From assembly GCF_009928485.1 (NCBI RefSeq), contig NZ_JAABNP010000001.1, positions 62,001 through 126,000 on the forward strand: a DNA stretch of 64,000 bases, read 5' to 3'. Below, piece by piece: positions 51,645 to 59,512 of this stretch (positions are counted from its first letter, which is position 1; each line of letters begins with the position of its first letter). Source of the DNA: Clostridium sp. C2-6-12 (GTDB taxonomy: Bacteria > Bacillota > Clostridia > Clostridiales > Clostridiaceae). The notes below the pieces were generated by a model. It made no database searches, was not told where the DNA came from, and saw nothing but the letters and a program-made list of their open reading frames with translations. The position numbers and the translations under genes were made by a program.

Positions 51645-51703
51645 AAAGTTCTGCATTGCAGAGAAGTTCCGTATTGTGGCATAGCCACTCTTTTTAGATG
51701 TGT
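51645..51703. repeat. 41-nt repeat unit plus half unit, inverted orientation
   Basis: Read on the minus strand it begins CACATCTAAAAAGAGTGGC, with hairpin GTGGC-TAT-GCCAC, then a half unit TCTGCAATGCAGAACTTT. It abuts the heptad/hairpin element, making a composite. Confidence 0.85.
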
Positions 51704-51731
51704 ATATATTAAATTAATAAAAAACATAGTT

Positions 51732-51768
51732 ATGCAGAATAAGGTATTATAAATATCTTATTCTGCAT
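51732..51768. terminator. bidirectional terminator between glgP and the AraC gene
   Basis: ATGCAGAATAAG and CTTATTCTGCAT form a perfect 12-bp stem, with further TATT/AATA pairing inside. The T tract is weak on both sides. Confidence 0.7.
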
Positions 51769-51845
51769 AGCTTTTGCTATATTTTAATACTGACAGCAGT
51801 TGAAATATATTTATTACTTAATAGATTAATGAGGGCTGTGTATTT

Positions 51846-52538
51846 TTATCCAAAGTTTGTATTTCTATATTCAGAAGGAGAAACCCCAGTGAAAGATTTA
51901 AAAACCTTATGAAAATGACTTTGATCATGAAAGCCTAGTGTCATGCTTATTTCTAAAATACTATTATTAGTTGTTAGAAGCAGAACCTTTGCTCTATCTA
52001 TTCTGATTTTTTTAGCGTATTTCATAATAGACATTCCCATTTCTTTTTTGAAAGTAGCAGATATATATCCTTCAGATAAATCAACTTCACTAGCTAATTT
52101 TTTTAGTGAGATTTTACTTTCAATATTAAGATGCATATGTTTTAAAATTCTGTTTAAAACAAAATTTTCCTTTACTTCAAGGTCATTAATGATTAAGTTA
52201 ACATAGGTATCTGCCATTTTTAGTTCAAGTGCTTGAAGATCCTTTAATGTGCTAAGAGATGGAATTAAAGTATAAAACTTATTATATATGGGGTGAAGAT
52301 ATTTTTTTAGAATTCCATTGTGAGCTACCTCTTTTGTATATATTGCATTCCAAATTATCAGATCATTTTTTTTATCTTCTAGTGATATATCATCAGATAT
52401 TTCATTTATATGCTTTTGTTTAATTATTTCAAAAATTTGTGGTTTAGCTCTAAGTTCAATGAGAAAGGATATATCATTACTAAAAATACTGCTATCTGAC
52501 ATAAAGGAAAGATCATTTTCAGTAGATTGATTATTCAA
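51846..52538 (-). CDS. AraC-family transcriptional regulator
   Basis: Regulator of 230 residues. The C-terminal ~100 residues hold two helix-turn-helix motifs: KISLKKLASEVDLSEGYISA and ILEISMTLGFHDQSHFHKVF with FTGVSPSEYR. The N-terminal region is not a recognised sensor domain. I chose TTG 52538 (complement), ten bases after GGAGG; the upstream TTG at 52559 precedes that site. It is divergent from the PfkB kinase gene over a 267-base gap and probably controls it. Confidence 0.9.
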   Translation of the reverse strand: MNNQSTENDLSFMSDSSIFSNDISFLIELRAKPQIFEIIKQKHINEISDDISLEDKKNDLIIWNAIYTKEVAHNGILKKYLHPIYNKFYTLIPSLSTLKDLQALELKMADTYVNLIINDLEVKENFVLNRILKHMHLNIESKISLKKLASEVDLSEGYISATFKKEMGMSIMKYAKKIRIDRAKVLLLTTNNSILEISMTLGFHDQSHFHKVFKSFTGVSPSEYRNTNFG

Positions 52539-52805
52539 CTTATTAAGACCTCCAATCAAAATAAACTAACTTTATAATTTCGAAGTATATATATACATAT
52601 TATATTAGGAATGTACAAATAAAATCAAGTGATAGTTGATATAATTAGCACATCATATGGAATAAAAATGAAATTATATTATGTTTTTTACAATATGCAA
52701 AATAATTAAATATATAAATTAATTAGTAATTTATATTTTAATTTAGAAATTTAAAGAAAGTTATTCAGAAATATTTTGTATTTAGAGAAAGGAGTGGATA
52801 TATAA

Positions 52806-53705
52806 ATGAATAAAATAGTAGTTGCTGGATTGGTTAACGTGGAAACTACAGTAAAAATTAATTCATTTCCAATTGAGTACTCACCGATTAATTTTCCGTT
52901 CTTTGGGATACAAGCCCAAGCTTCAGGAGTTGGTCTTAATGTGGGAAAAGCATTGACGACTCTAGGAGATGAAGTTAAATTACTTTCTATGATAGGAAAG
53001 GATTCTGCTGGATTGATTGTAAAGAAATCATTGATTGACTGTGGTATAGATACAAGATATGTAGAGGAAACTATTTCAGCTACAGCTCAATCAGTTGTTT
53101 TATATGATGATAGTGGGAAAAGACAAATTTATTGTGACTTAAAAGAAATACAAGATTGTTCCTATGATGAAGATGTTTTTAAGGAAGTTATAAAAGATTC
53201 TTCAATAGTATGTTTATGTAATATTAATTTTTCAAGGAGCTTATTAAAAATAGCAAGAGATAGTGGGAAGATTATTGCTACGGATGTACAAGTGTTGGGA
53301 GATATATATGATGCTTATAATGCAGACTACATGAGATATGCTAACATACTTTTTTTAAGCAATGAAAATGTAAAGGGGTCTGTTGAAGAATTTATAAAAG
53401 GGATAGCTAAAGAATATGATAATGAAATTATTGTTGTAGGTCTTGGAAGTGAAGGCGCATTGTTGTATGTAAAAAAGGATAACTGTATAAAGAAAATTAG
53501 AGCCGTAAAGACAAGAGAAGTTATTAATACAATTGGTGCAGGTGATGCTTTATTTTCATGTTTTATTCACTATTATTCTAAGAATAGAAATCCATATGAA
53601 GCTTTAGAAAAAGCTATTGTTTTTGCATCTTATAAAATAGGCGTTGAAAGTGCAGCAGATGGTTTTCTTAATGAAGATGAGCTGGAGAAAATTATCCACA
53701 TATAA
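52806..53705 (+). CDS. PfkB-family carbohydrate kinase
   Basis: Sugar or nucleoside kinase of 299 residues, normal length. ASGVGLNVGKALTTLG holds the N-terminal Gly-rich motif and NTIGAGDALFSCF the anion hole with catalytic Asp247. The substrate (fructose-type, ribose-type or nucleoside) is not evident. AAAGGAG precedes the ATG. The coding end (IIHI then stop) lies in the first bases of a 41-nt repeat, which supplies the stop codon. Confidence 0.92.
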   Translation: MNKIVVAGLVNVETTVKINSFPIEYSPINFPFFGIQAQASGVGLNVGKALTTLGDEVKLLSMIGKDSAGLIVKKSLIDCGIDTRYVEETISATAQSVVLYDDSGKRQIYCDLKEIQDCSYDEDVFKEVIKDSSIVCLCNINFSRSLLKIARDSGKIIATDVQVLGDIYDAYNADYMRYANILFLSNENVKGSVEEFIKGIAKEYDNEIIVVGLGSEGALLYVKKDNCIKKIRAVKTREVINTIGAGDALFSCFIHYYSKNRNPYEALEKAIVFASYKIGVESAADGFLNEDELEKIIHI

Positions 53706-53790
53706 AAAGAGCAGCTATCCTGCAATGCGGAACTTATCACTACTAAAGAGAGTGGTTATGCTATAATGCGGAACTTTCCACTTATAACAT
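53697..53790. repeat. two head-to-tail 41-nt repeat units plus a partial third
   Basis: Units 53697-53737 and 53738-53778, exactly 41 nt each, begin CACATATAAAAAGAGCAGC and CACTACTAAAGAGAGTGG. Both contain AATGCGGAACTT. A third starts at 53779 with CACTTATAA and then diverges. The TAA of the first unit is the stop codon of the kinase gene. Confidence 0.9.
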
Positions 53791-53823
53791 AATTAATATT
53801 CTTCTAAGAAAGAGGCGAGTAAT

Positions 53824-54819
53824 ATGATAGAAGTAAAAAATTTAAGAAAAGAATTTAAAATGAATAAAAAGTATCCTGGCTTTAAAGGAGCAATAAAATC
53901 ATTTTTTTCAAGGGAATATACTGTAAAAACAGCTGTTGACGGTATAAGCTTTAAAATAGATGAGGGGGAAATTGTCGGATATATAGGTGAAAATGGTGCT
54001 GGAAAATCAACTACCATTAAGATGATGACAGGTATTCTGACGCCAACAAGCGGAGAAGTTTTAATAAATGAAAGAGTTCCTTATGAGGACAGACAGAAAA
54101 ATGCTAAGGATATAGGTGTAGTATTTGGACAGAAGACTCAGTTGTGGTGGGACTTGCCTTTATCAGAAACCTTCTCACTTTTAAGAGATATTTATGAAGT
54201 TGATGAAAAGGATTTCCAAGAAAGAATGAATTTTTTAAATGAAATATTGGACTTAGAACCATTTATGCTAAGTCCTGTAAGAACTCTTTCTTTAGGTCAA
54301 AGAATGAGAGCTGATCTTGCTGCAGCATTTATTCATAATCCTAAAATAATTTATTTGGATGAGCCAACTATTGGTTTAGATGTAGTTGTCAAAGATAATG
54401 TTAGAAAAGCAATTAAGAAGATAAATGAGGATTTTGGAACAACAATTATTTTAACAACTCATGATCTAAATGATATAGAAGAGTTATGTAATCGCATAAT
54501 TATAATTGATTCTGGAAAGTTAATTTATGATGGAGGATTACAGGAAATAAAAGAATTGTATGGATATATGACTAATATAGAGGTGCAGTTAAAGAAGGAT
54601 ATAGACTTAAAAGAAGTAGAATTTATTAAAGCATTAGATAATGAAAATATAGAGCTTAGCATTAAAGAGAATAAGCTAATAGTGACTTTTAATAAAAATA
54701 ATGTATCTACTACAGATATCATAGGAGCTTTAATGGCAAAATTTGAAGTTGTTGATTTTTCTGTAAATGAGACAACTGTTGAGGAAATAGTTAAAAAAAT
54801 ATATAGAAATGAGGTGTAG
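53824..54819 (+). CDS. ABC-2-type exporter ATP-binding protein
   Basis: ATPase of 331 residues. Walker A is GENGAGKSTT, signature LSLGQRMRADLAAAF and Walker B IIYLDEPTIGLD, with THDLNDIEELCNR as switch. The Q-loop region FGQKTQLWWDLP matches the subfamily that pairs with DUF990-type permeases. A ~90-residue C-terminal extension follows the nucleotide-binding domain. First gene of a three-gene exporter; the permeases begin within a few bases. Confidence 0.93.
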   Translation: MIEVKNLRKEFKMNKKYPGFKGAIKSFFSREYTVKTAVDGISFKIDEGEIVGYIGENGAGKSTTIKMMTGILTPTSGEVLINERVPYEDRQKNAKDIGVVFGQKTQLWWDLPLSETFSLLRDIYEVDEKDFQERMNFLNEILDLEPFMLSPVRTLSLGQRMRADLAAAFIHNPKIIYLDEPTIGLDVVVKDNVRKAIKKINEDFGTTIILTTHDLNDIEELCNRIIIIDSGKLIYDGGLQEIKELYGYMTNIEVQLKKDIDLKEVEFIKALDNENIELSIKENKLIVTFNKNNVSTTDIIGALMAKFEVVDFSVNETTVEEIVKKIYRNEV

Positions 54820-54822
54820 GTA

Positions 54823-55641
54823 ATGAAAATAAAGAGTAATTTAAAAACCTATCTGCCTTTTGCTACAAATGTTTTTCAAAGAAAATTATCTTATAGGGCT
54901 GATGCAATTATTTTTATATTAGGAAATGCAGTAATGCTTGGTGTAACTTATTATTTGTGGAAAGCCGTATATGGAAGTTCTAAAAGTAATATAATAAATG
55001 GATTCACATTAGATGAAATGACAATATACATATTAATGTCCTTTATTACTTCAGTAGTCATATCTGCAAGTATGATTCATGAAATGTATAGAGAAGTCAA
55101 AGATGGTTCAATTGCAATAAATTTAATAAGGCCAATAAGCTATGAAAAGAGAATGATATTTCAAGGCATTGGAAATGTTGCATATAATTTTGTAGTTATA
55201 TTTACAGTTTCTTTTATACTTATTACTATCCTATATTACAAATTCTCAGGAACACTAAATATTTTTAATATAATATTTTATTTCATAACGACAATATTAG
55301 GAATGTTTATAAATTTATATTATAACTATGCTTTTGGATTATTATCTTTTAAGATAACTAACATGTGGGGATTAACTCAGATAATGGGGGCTGTATCAGA
55401 ATTGTTATCAGGAACATTAATACCAATTGTATTTTTTCCAAAAGCTATACAATGGATGTTTAATTTTCTGCCTTTTAGTTCAATGATATATACTCCAACT
55501 ATGATTTATTTAGGTAAATTAACAGGTTTGGAATTGATAAAAGCAGTAAGTATTCAAATTGTATGGCTTGTTATATTGGTAGTTATAGCAAGGGCTATGT
55601 GGAGCACAATGATTAAAAAGATTACTATTTTAGGGGGCTAG
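54823..55641 (+). CDS. ABC-2-type exporter permease, first subunit
   Basis: Membrane protein of 272 residues with six predicted segments; FQRKLSYRADAIIFILGNA is the typical amphipathic entry. LIRPISYEKRMIFQGIGN matches the cytoplasmic loop of ABC-2 family (DUF990-like) permeases. It has GAGGTG before the ATG and lies four bases after the ATPase. It forms a heterodimeric channel with the next gene product. Substrate unknown. Confidence 0.9.
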   Translation: MKIKSNLKTYLPFATNVFQRKLSYRADAIIFILGNAVMLGVTYYLWKAVYGSSKSNIINGFTLDEMTIYILMSFITSVVISASMIHEMYREVKDGSIAINLIRPISYEKRMIFQGIGNVAYNFVVIFTVSFILITILYYKFSGTLNIFNIIFYFITTILGMFINLYYNYAFGLLSFKITNMWGLTQIMGAVSELLSGTLIPIVFFPKAIQWMFNFLPFSSMIYTPTMIYLGKLTGLELIKAVSIQIVWLVILVVIARAMWSTMIKKITILGG

Positions 55642-55647
55642 AATAAA

Positions 55648-56439
55648 ATGAAAAAGTATATAAATTTATATATGAAATTTTTACAGCAATATATAAAATC
55701 ACTTATTGAATATAGAGCTGATTTTATTTTAGGGTTAATTGGATTTATTTTAGTTCAAGGGATAAATGTTGTGTTTATTAATCTAATATTCAATTCAATT
55801 CCCAGTTTAGATGGATGGGGCTTCTATGAAGTGTTATTCATATATGGCTTTGCACAAATACCTAGAGGCATTGATCACATTTTTACAGATAATTTATGGA
55901 TGCTAAGTGGAAACATAATAGTTAATGGAAACTTTGATAGATATTTAATAAGACCTTTAAATCCATTGTTTCAAATAATCGCAGAAAGATTTCAACCTGA
56001 TGGCTTTGGAGAGCTGATTATAGGAATAATTCTTCTAAGCATATCTTCAAGTAATTTAAATATAAGCTTCAATTTTCAAAACTCAGTATTATTTATATTT
56101 GTTATAATATGTGGAACCTTTATATATACGGCCATCAAACTAGCAGTAGCATCTATAGCTTTTTGGATCAAATTTGCACAATCATATTTATTTATGGCTT
56201 ATCAAATAAGTAACTTTGCAAAATATCCAATGAGTATATACTCAAATGCAATAAAAGGAGTACTAACTTTTATAATTCCATTTGCATTTACAGGTTATTA
56301 TCCAGGAGCATATTTTTTGGGTAAGGAAAGTATATTTAATGGAGTTATATTGACATTTTTAGTAGCTGTTATAGGTTCTATTATTGCTTATTTTGTATGG
56401 CTAACAGGAATAAAAAACTATGAAAGTTCAGGAAGCTAG
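55648..56439 (+). CDS. ABC-2-type exporter permease, second subunit
   Basis: Membrane protein of 263 residues related to the preceding permease, with six predicted segments. SLIEYRADFILGLIGFI opens it and NFDRYLIRPLNPLFQII is the equivalent coupling-loop segment. GGGGGC precedes the ATG. Together the three genes make a complete export system. No biosynthetic genes are linked, so neither polysaccharide, peptide nor lipid is favoured. Confidence 0.9.
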   Translation: MKKYINLYMKFLQQYIKSLIEYRADFILGLIGFILVQGINVVFINLIFNSIPSLDGWGFYEVLFIYGFAQIPRGIDHIFTDNLWMLSGNIIVNGNFDRYLIRPLNPLFQIIAERFQPDGFGELIIGIILLSISSSNLNISFNFQNSVLFIFVIICGTFIYTAIKLAVASIAFWIKFAQSYLFMAYQISNFAKYPMSIYSNAIKGVLTFIIPFAFTGYYPGAYFLGKESIFNGVILTFLVAVIGSIIAYFVWLTGIKNYESSGS

Positions 56440-56570
56440 CTATCTGCATTATTAATTTGATTTTTAATGGAATATAAATAATAATGTAGATAAATATTCC
56501 AGATAGTATTATAATTTTAATAAGAGTTTTTATAATTCTTAATAATCAATATGTTTTGGGAGGTAGAGAT

Positions 56571-57158
56571 ATGAAGAGTTTAAAGGGAAGTCAAACAGCT
56601 GAAAATTTAATGAAGTCTTTTGCAGGTGAAAGCCAGGCTAGAACTAGGTACACATATTATTCAAGCATTGCTAAAAAAGAAGGCTTTGTTCAAATTGCAA
56701 ACATATTTATGGAAACTGCTGAGCAGGAAAAAGAGCATGCAAAGAGATTTTATAAATTCCTTAAGGAAGATTATATTGATGAACCAATAGAAATTACTGC
56801 ATCTTATCCCGTTTCATTTCACCAAGAAACATTAAAGAATTTACTTGCAGCAGCTGCAGGTGAAAACGAAGAATGGACAGAACTATATCCTCAATTTGCA
56901 GATATTGCAGAGAAGGAAGGATATCCAGAAGTTGCATTTATTTATAGAAGAATAAGTGAAGTGGAAAAGCGTCATGAAGCAAGATATAAAAAGCTTGCTG
57001 AAAATATACAAGCTGGAACAGTGTTTAAAAAGGAAGAAGGAACTCTTTGGAAATGCATTAATTGCGGATATATATATGAAGGTGCAGAAGCACCAGCAGC
57101 ATGTCCAGCATGTGCACATCCACAAGGATATTTTGAAGTGTTTGTAGAGAATTATTAA
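56571..57158 (+). CDS. rbr: rubrerythrin
   Basis: Non-haem diiron peroxidase protecting anaerobes from hydrogen peroxide. The 195 residues comprise a ferritin-like diiron domain (1-145; [48 protein letters not shown] provide the ligands) and a C-terminal rubredoxin domain ([19 protein letters not shown]). I use ATG 56571 after GGGAGG; a TTG at 56556 lies upstream of that site. Monocistronic. Confidence 0.97.
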   Translation: MKSLKGSQTAENLMKSFAGESQARTRYTYYSSIAKKEGFVQIANIFMETAEQEKEHAKRFYKFLKEDYIDEPIEITASYPVSFHQETLKNLLAAAAGENEEWTELYPQFADIAEKEGYPEVAFIYRRISEVEKRHEARYKKLAENIQAGTVFKKEEGTLWKCINCGYIYEGAEAPAACPACAHPQGYFEVFVENY

Positions 57159-57180
57159 TGTTAAAATAATTATTTTATAT

Positions 57181-57218
57181 AAAAAGAACTTTTACATTTA
57201 AAGTGGAAGTTCTTTTTT
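57181..57218 (+). terminator. terminator after rubrerythrin
   Basis: AAAAAGAACTT with AAGTTCTTTTTT, plus imperfect inner pairing; T run follows. Confidence 0.85.
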
Positions 57219-57299
57219 ATTATCTAATTTTAGACAGGGATTGCTTACCGTGATAAAATATAAGAAAGTTTATAAAGAAACAAATAAGATGGTGAGCAA

Positions 57300-57722
57300 A
57301 TGATTAAAATAAAATTAGAAAAAAATAAAAGTGGAAAAATAATTTTTAAATTAAAAATTGATGAAAAAGACAAAGATAATGTGTTGTTTAAAAGAGCACT
57401 TATGGAATCCAAAAGTCTAAAGGAGAAAGCTAGATATGATTATGAAGTACCGTTAAGATTTTTTATTCCTATATGTAATAATGTAGATAAAGAAAATTTG
57501 AAATTGGATAAAAAGAGTATACTATCTTACTTAGAGTTTTCAGATTATTATGATCAAAATTACTATACTGATACTGAGGCTACTGCAAAGTACATGAAAA
57601 AGTGGCGTGAAGAAGGATGCCCTGAGATTTATAAAATCACTATAAATGAAGAAAGTTACGAAATAACTAAAGAAGTAATTTTTAAAAGAAATGAAATAAA
57701 AGTAAAAAATATACACCTATAA
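57300..57722 (+). CDS. hypothetical protein, 140 aa
   Basis: I do not recognise this protein. It is soluble, rich in Lys, Glu, Asp and Tyr, with a basic N-terminal strand pattern (MIKIKLEKNKSGKIIFKLKI), a central aromatic segment (LEFSDYYDQNYYTD) and a WREEGCPEIYK motif. No membrane segment. GGTGAGC precedes the ATG. The last codons (IHL and stop) are made by the first bases of a 41-nt repeat, so the original C-terminus may have differed. Confidence 0.6.
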   Translation: MIKIKLEKNKSGKIIFKLKIDEKDKDNVLFKRALMESKSLKEKARYDYEVPLRFFIPICNNVDKENLKLDKKSILSYLEFSDYYDQNYYTDTEATAKYMKKWREEGCPEIYKITINEESYEITKEVIFKRNEIKVKNIHL

Positions 57723-57795
57723 AAAGAGCAGCTATGCTGCAATAAGGAACTTATCACCTATAAAAAGAGTAGCTATGCCACAATGAGGAACTTTG
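57714..57795. repeat. two head-to-tail 41-nt repeat units
   Basis: Units 57714-57754 and 57755-57795 both begin CACCTATAAAAAGAG; the first has the perfect GCAGC-TAT-GCTGC hairpin and the second GTAGC-TAT-GCCAC. The first supplies the stop codon of the upstream gene. Confidence 0.92.
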
Positions 57796-57797
57796 CC

Positions 57798-57881
57798 GAA
57801 ATCCCTATCAGGGATTTCAGCGATAATTGGTCATAGACTATCCATAAAGGCATCAATTGTACACTGTAAATTGTCAATTGC
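57798..57881. repeat. perfect hairpin and heptad array adjoining the 41-nt units
   Basis: GAAATCCC-TATCA-GGGATTTC (57798-57818) is a perfect 8-bp stem. After 35 bases come four heptads, CAATTGT, ACACTGT, AAATTGT, CAATTGC (57854-57881). The composite matches, in reverse orientation, the one at 51591-51703. Confidence 0.75.
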
Positions 57882-57924
57882 AATATATAGTTATAGTAGA
57901 TTAAATATAAATTTTTATTACAAG

Positions 57925-58542
57925 TTACGAACGATAAATTATACTTACAATTATATCTGTAATATTTAATGAATCATTATAGAAAGTGAATTCATGTGAA
58001 AAATTGGAACTTATATAATCAACCTTTAATAAATCGTTAGGTTTAACTATAAATTCTTTGTTATTTAAAGTTGTTTTAAAGGTTCCATTTATAACATAGA
58101 AGCAAATTGCTATTAAGTCTTTATTTATTTGAGTATGGTATTTGAAATCAAAATGTTTTTTTGGTGGAATGTTTAAATGAATTAATTCACCATGGTAATT
58201 TTCTCTAGTCATTAAATTAAATACTGAAGCTTTTCCATAGGTTCTTGTATTCCAGTCTCCCATAAAATCATCTTGTTCAAAGGTGTTTAAGGATTTTGTA
58301 TATTTATTTTCATGATCAAGGGTTATTTTTCCTTCTATGACCATAAATTTTCGTGATACATTTGGCAGGTTACTAAAGGTAGATTCTAATATATCTATTT
58401 TAGCAACTCCAAGTCTCCATAAAAAGTTTCTACTTGCATAATCAGAGTTTTGTGGATAGGTTATTAATTCTGTAGCCATACCGCCAGACCAAAATGTTGG
58501 TTTGAAGTTTTCTTCTCGTATTAATTCAACATTATAGTTCAT
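57925..58542 (-). CDS. HutD-family protein
   Basis: Protein of 205 residues with a bicupin-like fold. FWSGGMATELITYP near the N-terminus, FLWRLGVAKIDILESTFSNLP and VIEGKITLDH are characteristic of HutD. The C-terminal half has GELIHLNIPPKKHF. HutD is associated with histidine utilisation in proteobacteria, but no hut gene is present here, so its role is open. AAGGAGCG precedes the ATG. It is transcribed toward the repeats. Confidence 0.85.
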   Translation of the reverse strand: MNYNVELIREENFKPTFWSGGMATELITYPQNSDYASRNFLWRLGVAKIDILESTFSNLPNVSRKFMVIEGKITLDHENKYTKSLNTFEQDDFMGDWNTRTYGKASVFNLMTRENYHGELIHLNIPPKKHFDFKYHTQINKDLIAICFYVINGTFKTTLNNKEFIVKPNDLLKVDYISSNFSHEFTFYNDSLNITDIIVSIIYRS

Positions 58543-58800
58543 AATTAACGCTCCTTCTAATTATCACATATTTCTTGTCCATTATATTAAAAGATAAATT
58601 TATAATCAAGCATAGACATTAAAAAGAAAAAAATTATCTCAAGTAATAGTTTTATTATATTAATATTATTGAAAAACTTATAGTATGAGGCATAATCATT
58701 AAATAAATTATGTTAAAATATATTTAGGAATTATTTATAGTGCAAGGTATATGATTAAAAATTGTTGAAACTAAAATTATAATTATGGACGGTGATCATT

Positions 58801-59391
58801 ATGGCAAGTTTTCAAGATAAAAAGATATTAAGAAAAGAAGTCTTAGAAAAAAGAAATAATTTAGATTTAGATAAAAAAGAAGAAATGGATAAAGAAATAT
58901 TAAAAAAGTTTTACGAGACTCAGTATTATAGAGAAGCTAAGAAAATTTTTATTTATATATCATATGCTTCTGAAATAAATACTAAAAAAATTATTAATAA
59001 AGCTTTAAAGGATAATAAAAAGATTTATGTTCCAAGAACAGAATTTAAAACCAGAAATATGGATGCAGTTGAGATCACATCTTTAGATAATCTAGTACAA
59101 AGTACTTATGGAATTTTGGAACCTTCAATAGAGGCTCCATATATTGATCCAAATGAACTTGATTTAATTGTAGTTCCAGGAGTGGCCTTTGATAGAAAAG
59201 GTGGAAGAATGGGGTATGGTGCAGGGTTTTACGACAGATATTTTAAGAAAATAAAGAAAGAAAACAAAAATAAAATTGTTAAATTAGCATTAGCTTATGA
59301 CCTTCAAATGCTAGATAAGGTACCAATGAGTGAACAAGATGTACCTGTAGATTATATTCTAACTGAAAATCAATTTATAGTATTAAATTGA
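58801..59391 (+). CDS. 5-formyltetrahydrofolate cyclo-ligase family protein
   Basis: ATP-dependent conversion of 5-formyl-THF to 5,10-methenyl-THF. 196 residues, normal length. LRKEVLEKRNNL starts the fold; VPGVAFDRKGGRMGYGAGFY has the ATP/folate-binding motif. I use ATG 58801; GTG 58792 is within a weak GGACGGTG site. Monocistronic and housekeeping. Confidence 0.94.
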   Translation: MASFQDKKILRKEVLEKRNNLDLDKKEEMDKEILKKFYETQYYREAKKIFIYISYASEINTKKIINKALKDNKKIYVPRTEFKTRNMDAVEITSLDNLVQSTYGILEPSIEAPYIDPNELDLIVVPGVAFDRKGGRMGYGAGFYDRYFKKIKKENKNKIVKLALAYDLQMLDKVPMSEQDVPVDYILTENQFIVLN

Positions 59392-59512
59392 GAGAGTAAG
59401 ACGTTTCGTTGATAAGCTATAATTTTTAGCGTTTATAGAGTGGTTTAATAAAAATCAATACAACAAGTTATGAGTATATTTGAGCTAGAGGTAAATATTA
59501 GGGGGAGAATGT

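Noticed and set aside
51943..52206. 87-residue plus-strand frame inside the AraC gene
   Set aside because: It lies opposite the conserved helix-turn-helix region and has no ribosome site.
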